Source: Tetragenococcus solitarius NBRC 100494 (GTDB lineage: Bacteria > Bacillota > Bacilli > Lactobacillales > Enterococcaceae). From it: a stretch of 36,572 nt of DNA. The stretch is from assembly GCF_001544195.1 (NCBI RefSeq), contig NZ_BCPY01000023.1:1-36572 (forward strand). Direction: 5' to 3'. Every line of letters starts with the position of its first letter. Positions within the stretch are counted from its first letter, which is position 1. The notes below the pieces were generated by a model. That model ran no database searches. It saw nothing but the letters and a program-made list of their open reading frames with translations, and was not told the DNA's origin. Of the stretch, positions 7,947 to 15,351 are shown in pieces. The position numbers and the translations under genes are program-made.

Positions 7947-10088
7947 TTGAAGAACATAAAAATACCAAATCTTCTAAACACAAGGTTAGGTTTTTTTGGT
8001 CTACTTGCTATATTGCTCTGGGCTAAAAATATCTTGGCTTATTTTACCGAATTTAATTTAGGAGTCGACAGTACTATCCAATATTTTATTCTGGTGATTA
8101 ATCCAATAGCAACGACGTTATTTTTACTATCGATTGCTTTATATGTAAGAAGAACCAAGGCATCGTATTTTACCATGCTTTTTATTTATTTCCTAGCCAC
8201 TGTCTTACTTTTTGCAAACATTGCTTATTATCGCGAGTTTACAGATTTTATTACTATCAATACGATTTTAGGTGCCGGTAAAGTCGCTGGAGGACTTGCA
8301 GGTAGTACTTTGAAATTATTACAAATAAAAGATATCCTTTATTTTATTGACTTTATTGTTTTAGCGATTGCACTTGGGACGAAAAAAATCAAAATGGACG
8401 AACGTCCTATTCGAGCTAGAACCGCTTTAGCTATAACTGCTTTATCTGTAATGGTATTTTCTGGAAATTTATTTCTAGCAGAAACGGACCGTTCAGGATT
8501 GTTAACCCGTACATTTTCTCGTGATTACTTAGTCAAATATCTAGGGATCAATGCTTTTACTGCTTATGATGCCGTGCAAACTTATCAAACGACACAGGTT
8601 CGAGCACAAGCGAGTCCTAACGATATGGATGAAGCTAAAGATTATGTTAGTGAGCATTATGCTGAACCTAATGATAAATATTACGGAATGGCAGAAGGCA
8701 AAAATGTGATTTATATCCATTTAGAAAGTGTTCAACAATTTTTAATTGATTATGAATTAGAAGATGAAAATGGCGAAAAACATGAAGTCATGCCTTTTAT
8801 TAATAGTTTATACCACGACGATAGCACATTTAGTTTTGACAACTTTTTCCATCAAGTAGCAGCTGGTAAGACAAGCGATGCTGAAACATTAATGGATAAT
8901 TCATTATTTGGTTTAAACCAAGGATCATTTTTCACACAATTTGGTGGGAAAAATACCTTTGAATCTGCACCGAATATTTTAAAACAAACAAAAGGTTATG
9001 AATCAGCTGTCTTTCATGGTAATGCAGGAAACTTCTGGAATCGTAATGAAGTATACAAACATTTTGGTTATGATCACTTTTTTGATGCAAGTTATTACGA
9101 TGTTAATGACGAGAATTCTTTCCAATATGGCTTACATGATAAACCATTTTTTGAACAATCTGTCAAATATCTAGAACATTTGCAACAACCGTTTTATTCT
9201 AAATTTATCGCTGTATCAAACCACTATCCTTATTCTGAATTTACTAATGAGGAAGCTGGCTTTCCACTTGCAGATACCCCCGATGAAACAATTAATGGTT
9301 ACTTTGCTACAGCAAATTATCTAGATACAGCTGTTGAAGAGTTCTTTAACTACTTGAAAGAATCAGGCTTATATGACAACTCAGTGATTGTACTATATGG
9401 GGACCACTACGGAATCTCTGATGGGCGTAATGAAAATCTAGCAGAACTATTAGGAAAAGATAGTAGTGAATGGGATAATTATGATAATGCACAAATGCAA
9501 CGTGTTCCGTATATGATTCACATCCCGGGACAAAGCGAAGGTGGTATCAACCATACTTACGGCGGAGAAGTTGACGCTATGCCGACGCTCATGCATCTTT
9601 TAGGCGTAGATACTAAAAATTATATTCAAATGGGCCAAGATATGTTGTCCGATCAGCATCAACAATTGGTAGCCTTCCGCGACGGTTCTTTTGTATCCCC
9701 TGACTACACTAACTATTCAGGAACGCTTTATGATAACAAAACAGGTGAAGCGATCGAGTCTCCTTCAGAAGACCAGCAAGCAGAAGTGAAAAAATTACAA
9801 GAAGATGTGAATAAACAATTGGAAACTTCAGATAAAGTAACTCAAGGTGACCTACTTCGCTTCCATACAGGTAGTGGTCTTGATCCTATCGATCCAGACG
9901 ATTATGATTATAAAAATATGGAAGAACGGATACTTAAAAAAGAAGAAAAATTAGGCGACGATTCCACGAGTATCTATTCTGAAAATGATGACAAATCAAC
10001 CGAAGATGAATACGAAACAAAATCGTACCAAGAGTACCATCCGGAAGTGCGTGAACAATTAGAAAAAGAAAATAGTGAAGATAAATAG
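7947..10088 (+). CDS. ltaS: Lipoteichoic acid synthase (LtaS type)
   Basis: This membrane-anchored phosphoglycerol transferase polymerises glycerol phosphate from phosphatidylglycerol onto the glycolipid anchor. The start is TTG 7947, behind GTGAGG, giving KNIKIPNLLNTRLGFFG at the N-terminus as in known LtaS proteins; upstream in-frame codons overlap the promoter. Five membrane segments fill about residues 12-178. A signal-peptidase site, AQA before S, lies at about 222/223, matching the processing of LtaS in staphylococci. The extracellular sulfatase-fold domain carries YIHLES with the metal-binding Glu (about 260), AGKTSD with the catalytic Thr (about 309), and YGDHYG. The last 90 residues are a highly acidic tail. 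The protein is 713 residues long and is followed by a terminator. Confidence 0.95.
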   Translation: MKNIKIPNLLNTRLGFFGLLAILLWAKNILAYFTEFNLGVDSTIQYFILVINPIATTLFLLSIALYVRRTKASYFTMLFIYFLATVLLFANIAYYREFTDFITINTILGAGKVAGGLAGSTLKLLQIKDILYFIDFIVLAIALGTKKIKMDERPIRARTALAITALSVMVFSGNLFLAETDRSGLLTRTFSRDYLVKYLGINAFTAYDAVQTYQTTQVRAQASPNDMDEAKDYVSEHYAEPNDKYYGMAEGKNVIYIHLESVQQFLIDYELEDENGEKHEVMPFINSLYHDDSTFSFDNFFHQVAAGKTSDAETLMDNSLFGLNQGSFFTQFGGKNTFESAPNILKQTKGYESAVFHGNAGNFWNRNEVYKHFGYDHFFDASYYDVNDENSFQYGLHDKPFFEQSVKYLEHLQQPFYSKFIAVSNHYPYSEFTNEEAGFPLADTPDETINGYFATANYLDTAVEEFFNYLKESGLYDNSVIVLYGDHYGISDGRNENLAELLGKDSSEWDNYDNAQMQRVPYMIHIPGQSEGGINHTYGGEVDAMPTLMHLLGVDTKNYIQMGQDMLSDQHQQLVAFRDGSFVSPDYTNYSGTLYDNKTGEAIESPSEDQQAEVKKLQEDVNKQLETSDKVTQGDLLRFHTGSGLDPIDPDDYDYKNMEERILKKEEKLGDDSTSIYSENDDKSTEDEYETKSYQEYHPEVREQLEKENSEDK

Positions 10089-10100
10089 TTAAACAAAAAA

Positions 10101-10142
10101 AGAATTCTGGCATCTATAATTGATGTCAGAATTCTTTTTTTT
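10101..10142 (+). terminator. Terminator of ltaS
   Basis: AGAATTCTG-g-CATC pairs with GATG-t-CAGAATTCT around a 7-base loop and is followed by T7. An A-run on the left also permits stopping on the other strand. Confidence 0.92.
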
Positions 10143-10206
10143 ACAATAAGATGTTCATATTTTTTTCAAACTCATTTTATATACTCGAGTTAAGAAGGTG
10201 AGAAGG

Positions 10207-10956
10207 ATGTCTTTTTCAAAAATTGCTTTAGCCAGTCTAAAATACCACCGACGTATAACTACTTTTTATATCATTTTTTTAGCAATTACATTCTGTTTAT
10301 TATTTATTATCGACAGTCTAAGGGTTTCATTGCCTTACTTATACAGTCATATGGAAGACTTGCTGACATCTTCAGGCTACTCACTAGAAAAACAAAGTAT
10401 CCTGACCTCTATCCAAGAGCCGGTTGCAACCGTGAGTCGTTACTATAGTCTATCCCAAAAAGCCGCACTTCTTTTTTTTACTGTGATGTTCTTGATTTAT
10501 TTTTTCGCTTGTCAAGTCGTAAAAGAAAAAGAATATTTTATCTGGAAACATTCTGGTAGTACTACCCTTTCCTGGTTGTACTTTAATTTATTAGAGGCCT
10601 TTTTCCCTTTTCTTATCTTTGCTGTAGCAATTACCATAATCACTATGATTTTACAGCACTTTTGGATGGGGATTGTTTTAAGCCAACATTTAAAAACAAT
10701 TGAATCCATTAATGGAATACATACGTTCACTGAGCAGTTTGGTCAGAATGATCTAGGTTACTTAGTCGTCCGTTTCCCTCGTACCAATCAAGCGCTTATT
10801 CAGTCTATCCTGTTATCAAGCAGAGAGTGGACAAAGATTCTTTTTATCTCGCTTGGACAGACGCTTCTAAAGCTGATTTTTCTGATTTTCCCGATTCAAA
10901 TCAGCGCCATAGGCATTCATCACTATTGGAGGCATAAATTTGGAACAAATGATTAA
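10207..10956 (+). CDS. FtsX-like ABC-type permease subunit
   Basis: This is a 249-residue integral membrane protein with segments at about 17-37, 86-106, 130-152 and 221-242. That is the one-then-three arrangement of FtsX/MacB-type permeases, with a shortened outer loop (about 50 residues) after the first helix. The cytoplasmic stretch KEKEYFIWKHSGS resembles the coupling loop of bacitracin-type (BceB) permeases. The start is ATG 10207, 8 bases after AAGAAGG; an in-frame GTG 9 bases earlier is part of the ribosome site. It overlaps the next gene by 17 bases, so the two are surely coupled. BceB-type permeases are about 650 residues, so this is a minimal or reduced form. Substrate unknown. Confidence 0.6.
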   Translation: MSFSKIALASLKYHRRITTFYIIFLAITFCLLFIIDSLRVSLPYLYSHMEDLLTSSGYSLEKQSILTSIQEPVATVSRYYSLSQKAALLFFTVMFLIYFFACQVVKEKEYFIWKHSGSTTLSWLYFNLLEAFFPFLIFAVAITIITMILQHFWMGIVLSQHLKTIESINGIHTFTEQFGQNDLGYLVVRFPRTNQALIQSILLSSREWTKILFISLGQTLLKLIFLIFPIQISAIGIHHYWRHKFGTND

Positions 10957-11428
10957 TATAAAGCAACTGCCCACTGGCTTTTATCTCGTGGCTACAAAAA
11001 CTTATAAGAAAAATTTTTTAGAACAACAAAATAAACAAAGTCAACCTATAATAGGTGAAATCACAGGAAATTGGGAACAACTACCTTACTTATCGCTAAG
11101 AGAAAATCTTCTTTTAGGAGTAGATAAAAGTAAACGTCCGAAACTTTTACACTACATCAAATTAGTTGATATGAATCCATCGTTTTTTACCAAACCTAAA
11201 AAGGAACTTTCACAAATGGATAAAATAAAGTTACAATTTATCCATCTTTTATTAAAAGAAGTACCAGTTATTTATCTTTATGATTGTTTTGATTCTATTA
11301 CAATAAGTCAGATGCAATGGTTATTAAACTTTTGTCAAAAACTTGCCCAAAATTATTCTTTGCGTATATTACTATTTAGTAAAGACGAACAACTTCTTCA
11401 AGCAGCCAACATTGATGAAATTTTATAA
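10940..11428 (+). CDS. Degenerate ABC ATPase-like protein lacking Walker A
   Basis: This 162-residue protein appears to be an ABC nucleotide-binding domain stripped of its catalytic parts. The segment EQLPYLSLRENLLLG matches the Q-loop region (usually phTVxENvxLG). KKELSQMDKIKLQF sits where the LSGGQ signature belongs. VIYLYDCFDSI sits where Walker B belongs, with Cys replacing the catalytic Glu. There is no GxxGxGKS/T before the Q-loop; the N-terminal 45 residues are replaced by basic sequence. The start is TTG 10940, 7 bases after GGAGG. It is coupled to the FtsX-like gene. It is probably a structural or regulatory partner rather than an ATPase, or a decaying gene that is still open. Name and function unknown. 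Confidence 0.55.
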   Translation: MEQMINIKQLPTGFYLVATKTYKKNFLEQQNKQSQPIIGEITGNWEQLPYLSLRENLLLGVDKSKRPKLLHYIKLVDMNPSFFTKPKKELSQMDKIKLQFIHLLLKEVPVIYLYDCFDSITISQMQWLLNFCQKLAQNYSLRILLFSKDEQLLQAANIDEIL

Positions 11429-11452
11429 AATTTAACCTTATGCTTATTGGAG

Positions 11453-11694
11453 CTGTGACATAAGTTCCTTTAATAAAAAATATCCGAACTATATTTGATG
11501 AGATTTATTAATCATTGCGGATTTGCGACGAGTTCGCAGGAGCAAAGCATTTCGTGCGACGAAGTAACCGCAGGAGCAGTGCAGTTCGTGCGACGAGTAA
11601 CCGCAGGAGCAGTGCAGTTCGTGCGACGAGTAACCGCAGGAGCAATCTCTCTTATAGTTCGGATATTTTTGTCTTGTCTTTACTTATAGCACAG
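11453..11694. repeat. Inverted-repeat element, copy 1 (with tandem-repeat core)
   Basis: The outer ends CTGTGACATAAGT and ACTTATAGCACAG are nearly complementary. The inner arms AAAAATATCCGAACTATA (11476-11493) and TATAGTTCGGATATTTTT (11653-11670) are perfectly complementary over 18 bp. Between the arms are TTTGATGAGATTT on the left, a GC-rich tandem array, and AATCTCTC on the right. It lies between the converging ends of the degenerate ATPase gene and the histidine kinase gene, and each arm is followed by T-rich sequence, so it could serve both as a terminator. A second copy is at 15352-15486. Confidence 0.75.
11523..11645. repeat. 33-bp tandem repeats inside element copy 1
   Basis: Units of the form TTCGTGCGACGAGTAACCGC + AGGAGCAGTGCAG begin at 11551, 11585 and 11618, with a shorter diverged unit at 11523-11549. 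Two adjacent units are identical over almost their full length. Their GC content is far above that of the surrounding sequence. Any translation of this region is simple repeat (VRRVTAGAVQF) without a start signal, so I regard it as non-coding. Confidence 0.85.
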
Positions 11695-11701
11695 TCTCCG
11701 T

Positions 11702-13147
11702 TTATTCGACTTCTTTGTCTGGATCTGTGTCAGGAAAAGTAATAATAAAGCTGGTTCCCTCATTCGGTTTGCTATGAACTTCAATGGATCCTTTGTGCAT
11801 ATTAACTAACTGCTGCACAATTGGAAGTCCTAAACCTGATTCACCAAACTTTTTATTCTTTCTAGAAGGATCTATTTTATAATAACGTTCCCAGATATTA
11901 TTTACCTGTTCTTCAGTCATGCCAATACCTGTATCAGCGATTGTCACAATAGTTTCTAAGTACCCCTTTTCAATTTTAAGACGAATTTCACCGTTTTCTG
12001 TAAACTGAATAGCATTTTGAATAATGTTTACAATGATTTGTACAAAACGATCATAATCAGCAAAAACCGGAATAGAATCAGTCGTTTCTAAGATTAGTTG
12101 ATCATTTGCTGCTTCTGCTTTTTTCTCCATTTGTGTCAATATCGTTTGTAGCGCTTGAGTACCATCAAATTTTTTGATAACAATGGAAATTTGATTCGTA
12201 CGGATTTTTTCATAGTCCAAATTTTCATTGACTAAACGAATGAGACGATTGGTTTCATTTTTCATCAGTCGAATAGCATTCGCTTTTTGATCTTCGGGAA
12301 TTGCTTGATACTCCAAACCTTCTAGTATCCCATTGATTGTAGTTAAAGGAGTACGCATTTCATGAGAAGCATCTGCCATAAACTGTCTACGCCGCTCCTC
12401 TTGACGATCAATTTCTTCTTGCGACTCTCGCAGTGAATCCGTCATCTTATTAAAATCTTCGGCTAATTCATCAAACTCATCTCTATGACGTGAAGGTAAC
12501 TTATTGTCAAAATTCCCATTAGCAATCTCTTTGGTGGCTTCTTTCATTCGATTAATTCGTCTGACTTGCATTTGAGCATATAAAAAGCTAATAATCAAAG
12601 CAACAACGACAGATAATACAAATCCCTTCAGCAAATTATTGGTAAACTCAGAGACTGAATTTTTCACATTCTGTGCAGACTGAGTCACAATCAATGCCCC
12701 ATAAAATTCATTATCCAGATTAAAAGGGATCATCGCATAGGAAGTCGCTTCCTCTTCTCCAAAAATATTTTTACTTGCTGTGACTTGTTGTTGTTCACCT
12801 GCACGTAATTGATCCCAAAAATTATTAAACGGAAATGAGATTTGTTTTTTGGGCATGGGAGGATAAATCACTTCCTTAGAATCAGTAATAAAAGTAAAAT
12901 GCACATTTTGCTGATTTAACATCGCTTCTGAACGGTCTAACGAATTTCTAATTGCTGACTCTAGTGAACTTGCCGGCAAATTCCCGTTAACTTCTTCTAC
13001 AACTGCATCAGCATAGCCAAAAAGCTGGTGATAGTTATTTTCTTCAATTGTTTGTTTTGTCATCTGGGTAAAAGAAATTCCCAGCGTGATAAGCGTTACT
13101 AAAATTACAATCCAAAAAGCTAGTAATTGTTGATATAAATATCGCAT
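11702..13147 (-). CDS. Sensor histidine kinase of a two-component system
   Basis: This membrane sensor kinase has 481 residues. The N-terminal helix is at about 8-28, an extracellular sensor domain at about 30-170, and the second helix at about 172-192. HAMP (about 194-246) follows. The HisKA domain carries the phosphoacceptor His262 in FMADASHEMRTPLTT. HATPase_c shows NIIQNAIQF (N box), DTGIGM (G1) and GLGLPIV (G2). The ATG overlaps the TAA of the response regulator gene by one base (TAATG), so translation is coupled. It resembles the envelope-stress kinases of Lactobacillales, but I cannot assign a named ortholog. It faces the ltaS and ABC-like genes across the repeat element. Confidence 0.92.
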   Translation of the reverse strand: MRYLYQQLLAFWIVILVTLITLGISFTQMTKQTIEENNYHQLFGYADAVVEEVNGNLPASSLESAIRNSLDRSEAMLNQQNVHFTFITDSKEVIYPPMPKKQISFPFNNFWDQLRAGEQQQVTASKNIFGEEEATSYAMIPFNLDNEFYGALIVTQSAQNVKNSVSEFTNNLLKGFVLSVVVALIISFLYAQMQVRRINRMKEATKEIANGNFDNKLPSRHRDEFDELAEDFNKMTDSLRESQEEIDRQEERRRQFMADASHEMRTPLTTINGILEGLEYQAIPEDQKANAIRLMKNETNRLIRLVNENLDYEKIRTNQISIVIKKFDGTQALQTILTQMEKKAEAANDQLILETTDSIPVFADYDRFVQIIVNIIQNAIQFTENGEIRLKIEKGYLETIVTIADTGIGMTEEQVNNIWERYYKIDPSRKNKKFGESGLGLPIVQQLVNMHKGSIEVHSKPNEGTSFIITFPDTDPDKEVE

Positions 13148-13866
13148 TATTCGACCCCTGAATCATCAAATTTATAACCTACGCCCCACACGGTTTGAAT
13201 CACCTGCGGCCCAATTTTTTCAATTTTTTGTCGTAATTTTTTAATATGAGCGTCCACCGTCCGTTCGTCGCCAAAATACTGATAATCCCATACTAGTTCG
13301 AGTAATTTCTCACGTGAAAAAACTTGACGCGGTTTATTAGCCAAGGTATATAACAAATCAAACTCTTTAGGAGTTAAATCTGTAATTTCTTTGCCGTTTA
13401 AATAAGCTTCTCGGGTCTTGGTATTCATTTGAAAATGCGCAGTTTTCACATCAAACTCTGTATCATTTTCTGAAACATTTTCTGCAGAGATACTATTTAA
13501 GTCACTGCGACGATGCAAAGCTTTCATCCGTGCAATTAAAGTCAACGGACTGAAAGGTTTAGTGACGTAATCATCAGCACCAATTTCCAATCCGATTACT
13601 TGATCACTTTCAGAATCCCTAGCTGTTAGCATAACTAAGGGGACCGTACTAGAAACTTCACGAATTTTACGTGCTACAACCATTCCATCTACTTCAGGCA
13701 GATTTAGATCCAATGTGATCAGGTCCCACTTTTGTGGATCTTCTAAAAACGCATCGATACCTGTTTGACCATCATACTTAAAAGTGACTTCCCAGCCCTC
13801 ATTTAAAAAAAACATTTGCATCATTTCACAAACGGACTCATTATCTTCGATCATCAATATATTCAC
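13147..13866 (-). CDS. OmpR/PhoB-family response regulator
   Basis: This cytoplasmic DNA-binding regulator is paired with the kinase that follows. The receiver domain (about 1-120) has the acidic pair in MIEDN, the phosphoacceptor Asp53 in LITLDLNLP, and the conserved lysine in DYVTKPFSP. The C-terminal winged helix includes LTPKEFDLLYTLANKP and the ERTVDAHIKKLRQKI recognition region. I place the start at GTG 13866, 6 bases after AGAGGTG; another in-frame GTG at 13875 lies inside the ribosome site. A good promoter lies about 165 bases upstream (14030-14058), leaving a leader with a tiny ORF and a hairpin. Confidence 0.92.
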   Translation of the reverse strand: MNILMIEDNESVCEMMQMFFLNEGWEVTFKYDGQTGIDAFLEDPQKWDLITLDLNLPEVDGMVVARKIREVSSTVPLVMLTARDSESDQVIGLEIGADDYVTKPFSPLTLIARMKALHRRSDLNSISAENVSENDTEFDVKTAHFQMNTKTREAYLNGKEITDLTPKEFDLLYTLANKPRQVFSREKLLELVWDYQYFGDERTVDAHIKKLRQKIEKIGPQVIQTVWGVGYKFDDSGVE

Positions 13867-13946
13867 GCTGTTCACCTCTTGTTTTAATCATTTTTCATTT
13901 TTCGTAATTTAATGTTTGTTTAGCAAATAAAAAGTTACATTAGGGT

Positions 13947-14012
13947 CTAGTACTTGAACCAAAGAATAGACCTATCTCGAAACAAAATCATCCCTAAAGT
14001 AAGCAAAATCAT
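13947..14012 (-). CDS. Possible 21-residue leader peptide upstream of the response regulator
   Basis: ATG at 14012 follows AAGGAAG closely and opens a frame of 21 codons: a hydrophobic start (MILLTLGMILF), then RDRSILWFKY and TAG. It lies inside the predicted leader transcript of the response regulator gene. The last part of the frame overlaps an inverted repeat (GGGTCTA/TAGACCT at 13943-13972). The predicted transcription start is nearly at the ribosome site, which weakens the case somewhat. It could be a regulatory leader peptide, a tiny membrane peptide or chance. Confidence 0.3.
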   Translation of the reverse strand: MILLTLGMILFRDRSILWFKY

Positions 14013-14029
14013 GTAAACTTCCTTGTATT

Positions 14030-14058
14030 AGTATACTCCAAATTAAATAGTGGACCAA
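14030..14058 (-). promoter_or_regulatory. Promoter of the response regulator-kinase operon
   Basis: On the minus strand TTGGTC (14053-14058) and TATACT (14030-14035) are separated by exactly 17 bases. Transcription should start near 14023. The rest of the 13867-14223 gap holds the tiny ORF, a hairpin at 13943-13972, and a 12-bp inverted repeat (TATCAAAAATTA at 14155-14166, complement at 14179-14190) that may end the glycosylase-family gene. Confidence 0.65.
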
Positions 14059-14154
14059 CTAATTCTTGATTTCTTTGAGAAACCTTTGGATTTAGCAACG
14101 CACTGTTTTCTATCAATTTCCTTACGCTTTTGGTTTTATAAATAACATCATTGC

Positions 14155-14190
14155 TATCAAAAATTATTCAAACAACGCTAATTTTTGATA
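14155..14190 (-). terminator. Weak hairpin after the glycosylase-family gene
   Basis: TATCAAAAATTA and its perfect complement TAATTTTTGATA flank a 12-base loop, 34 bases beyond the stop codon of the glycosylase-family gene. There is no long T-run, so termination is only a suggestion. Confidence 0.3.
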
Positions 14191-14223
14191 GATTTAGTCA
14201 ATACAATCACAAACAGTTTGCAA

Positions 14224-14598
14224 TCAATAATTTGAAGACAAATCGATTCCTTTTTCTTTTAAATTAGTTAAACATTCCTGAAGATACAAATCATCATGTT
14301 CAATATAAATCGGTTGCTCTAGCTTCACATGTTCTATGTGTTCATATTTTGGACAAGATTGTCCTCGATATAAAGGGTCAAACCATTTTTTATCTGGCTT
14401 ATACCCTCTTTTCAACATTTCTTTCATAATTAAAAGATGATATTGATATAATTTATAAGGGGAATAATTAAAAACGTAATTTACAGTTGCATGGTTTTTC
14501 TCCCAACCTTTTCCGCGTAATGCACAACATTCTCTATGTTGTCCTAATAGTTGTTGTCTAGGTAATAACGTTATTAAGTCTTCATGCCATAAACGCAT
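14224..14598 (-). CDS. Pyrimidine dimer DNA glycosylase family protein (PF03013 type)
   Basis: This 124-residue protein begins MRLWHEDLITLLPRQQLLGQ, followed by HRE and KHATVNYVF-like sequence and SPYKLYQYH. That pattern is typical of the T4 endonuclease V-like family (Pyr_excise, PF03013; also called TIGR02328). The family includes base-excision glycosylases that act on UV dimers, but bacterial members of this length are mostly untested. The ATG is preceded by GAGG. It stands alone between the tmRNA terminator and the two-component operon. The family assignment is firm; the catalytic activity is only inferred. Confidence 0.8.
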   Translation of the reverse strand: MRLWHEDLITLLPRQQLLGQHRECCALRGKGWEKNHATVNYVFNYSPYKLYQYHLLIMKEMLKRGYKPDKKWFDPLYRGQSCPKYEHIEHVKLEQPIYIEHDDLYLQECLTNLKEKGIDLSSNY

Positions 14599-14660
14599 TA
14601 ATCAAACCTCGCTTAAATAAATTTGTTTCCAATTACATCAAATTCAACCATCAGAAAGAT

Positions 14661-14704
14661 AAATAAAAAATACTCCTGAAAGTTGTTCAAACAACAATCA
14701 GGAG
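14661..14704 (-). terminator. Terminator of tmRNA
   Basis: On the minus strand CTCCTGA-tt-GTTGTT pairs with AACAAC-tt-TCAGGAG, followed by TATTTTTTATTT. It lies 15 bases beyond the mature tmRNA end. Confidence 0.9.
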
Positions 14705-14718
14705 CACTTCACTCCATA

Positions 14719-15082
14719 TGGAGACGGCGGGAGTTGAACCCGCGTCCAGACATATCGCCTCTTGAATCTCTACGCTCATAGTCAGATCTATTTAAATTTC
14801 GCTTTATAAACCGCTGATCGACGAGCCGTTTATAAAGCTAGTCTGATTGTCTCTTCATTGACTTCCAGACGGAAAGTCAATGCGTATCCCACTAAATTTG
14901 AGACCCTTACTCGAGCACATGGGCGATGCCGAGAGGATCTACGCTAGCTGGTTTTACGCAGCTAAAGCGTAAGAATTATTATTGTTTTTAGCAGTTATAT
15001 TTAACTGAGCGTTTTTACGTAGTCGCAACCTACGAAGCGCAACTCAAGCTCGATCTATGCCTGTCGAATCCGTAACGTCCCC
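14719..15082 (-). ncRNA. ssrA: Transfer-messenger RNA (tmRNA)
   Basis: This RNA rescues stalled ribosomes and tags their peptides. The 5' end, GGGGACGTTACGGATTCGAC, and the 3' end, GAACTCCCGCCGTCTCCA, form the tRNA-like domain. The 7-bp acceptor stem is GGGGACG with CGTCTCC (one G-U pair), and the T loop reads GTTCAA. The discriminator A is at 14719 and CCA is not encoded. The tag frame runs from 14992 to 14957, GCT resume codon first, and reads AKNNNNSYALAA before TAA at 14954-14956. The tag closely resembles enterococcal tags (AKNENNS-ALAA type). The mature molecule is about 364 nt and is made from its own promoter with a leader of about 20 nt. Confidence 0.97.
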
Positions 15083-15110
15083 TTCATAAGGGGTATTACT
15101 ACCACGCTTT

Positions 15111-15138
15111 ATTATAACACAAACTCCCGCTTTTTCAA
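15111..15138 (-). promoter_or_regulatory. ssrA: Promoter of tmRNA
   Basis: Reading the minus strand, TTGAAA (15133-15138), a 16-base spacer and a perfect TATAAT (15111-15116) precede the mature 5' end by about 30 bases. The implied leader would be removed by RNase P, as is usual for tmRNA. Confidence 0.75.
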
Positions 15139-15223
15139 TTATTTGGCTTAAAGAATATAACATGTGCGAAATATAACTTATTTAATTTGTAATAAAAACT
15201 AATCAATTTGTAATCGGTACCTA

Positions 15224-15232
15224 TGTTATTCT
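15224..15232 (+). promoter_or_regulatory. Extended -10 promoter of the 21-codon ORF
   Basis: TG-T-TATTCT is an extended -10. Transcription from about 15239 would place GAGGGGG near the 5' end and reach the ORF at 15256. No strong -35 is visible. Confidence 0.45.
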
Positions 15233-15255
15233 ATTGAATAGAGGGGGACGAGTAC

Positions 15256-15321
15256 ATGGAAGATATTTTCTTTGCACCATTCGATTGGTTATACCGTCAA
15301 TTCTCTGGTAGCAGTTATTGA
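15256..15321 (+). CDS. Predicted 21-residue small protein, unrecognised
   Basis: The frame is ATG GAA GAT ATT TTC TTT ... TGA and encodes a 21-residue peptide, MEDIFFAPFDWLYRQF followed by SGSSY. It is amphipathic and rich in aromatic residues. AGAGGGGGA ends 6 bases before the ATG, a strong ribosome site, and an extended -10 lies just upstream. The hairpin of repeat element copy 2 (15352-15486) begins 30 bases after the stop and ends in T-rich sequence, so a complete, very short transcription unit is present. It diverges from tmRNA. I do not recognise the peptide. The mix of aromatic and charged residues suggests membrane-surface association (inference). Confidence 0.5.
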   Translation: MEDIFFAPFDWLYRQFSGSSY

Positions 15322-15351
15322 TTAACCGCTCGAAATAACATTTGAAAGGAA

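Noticed and set aside
11523-11645. CRISPR array
   Set aside because: The units are contiguous 33-bp tandem repeats with no spacers, and no cas genes are nearby.
11495-11742. Frames that translate the tandem repeats
   Set aside because: The peptides are simple repeats created by the 33-bp units, with no start signal and two competing frames.
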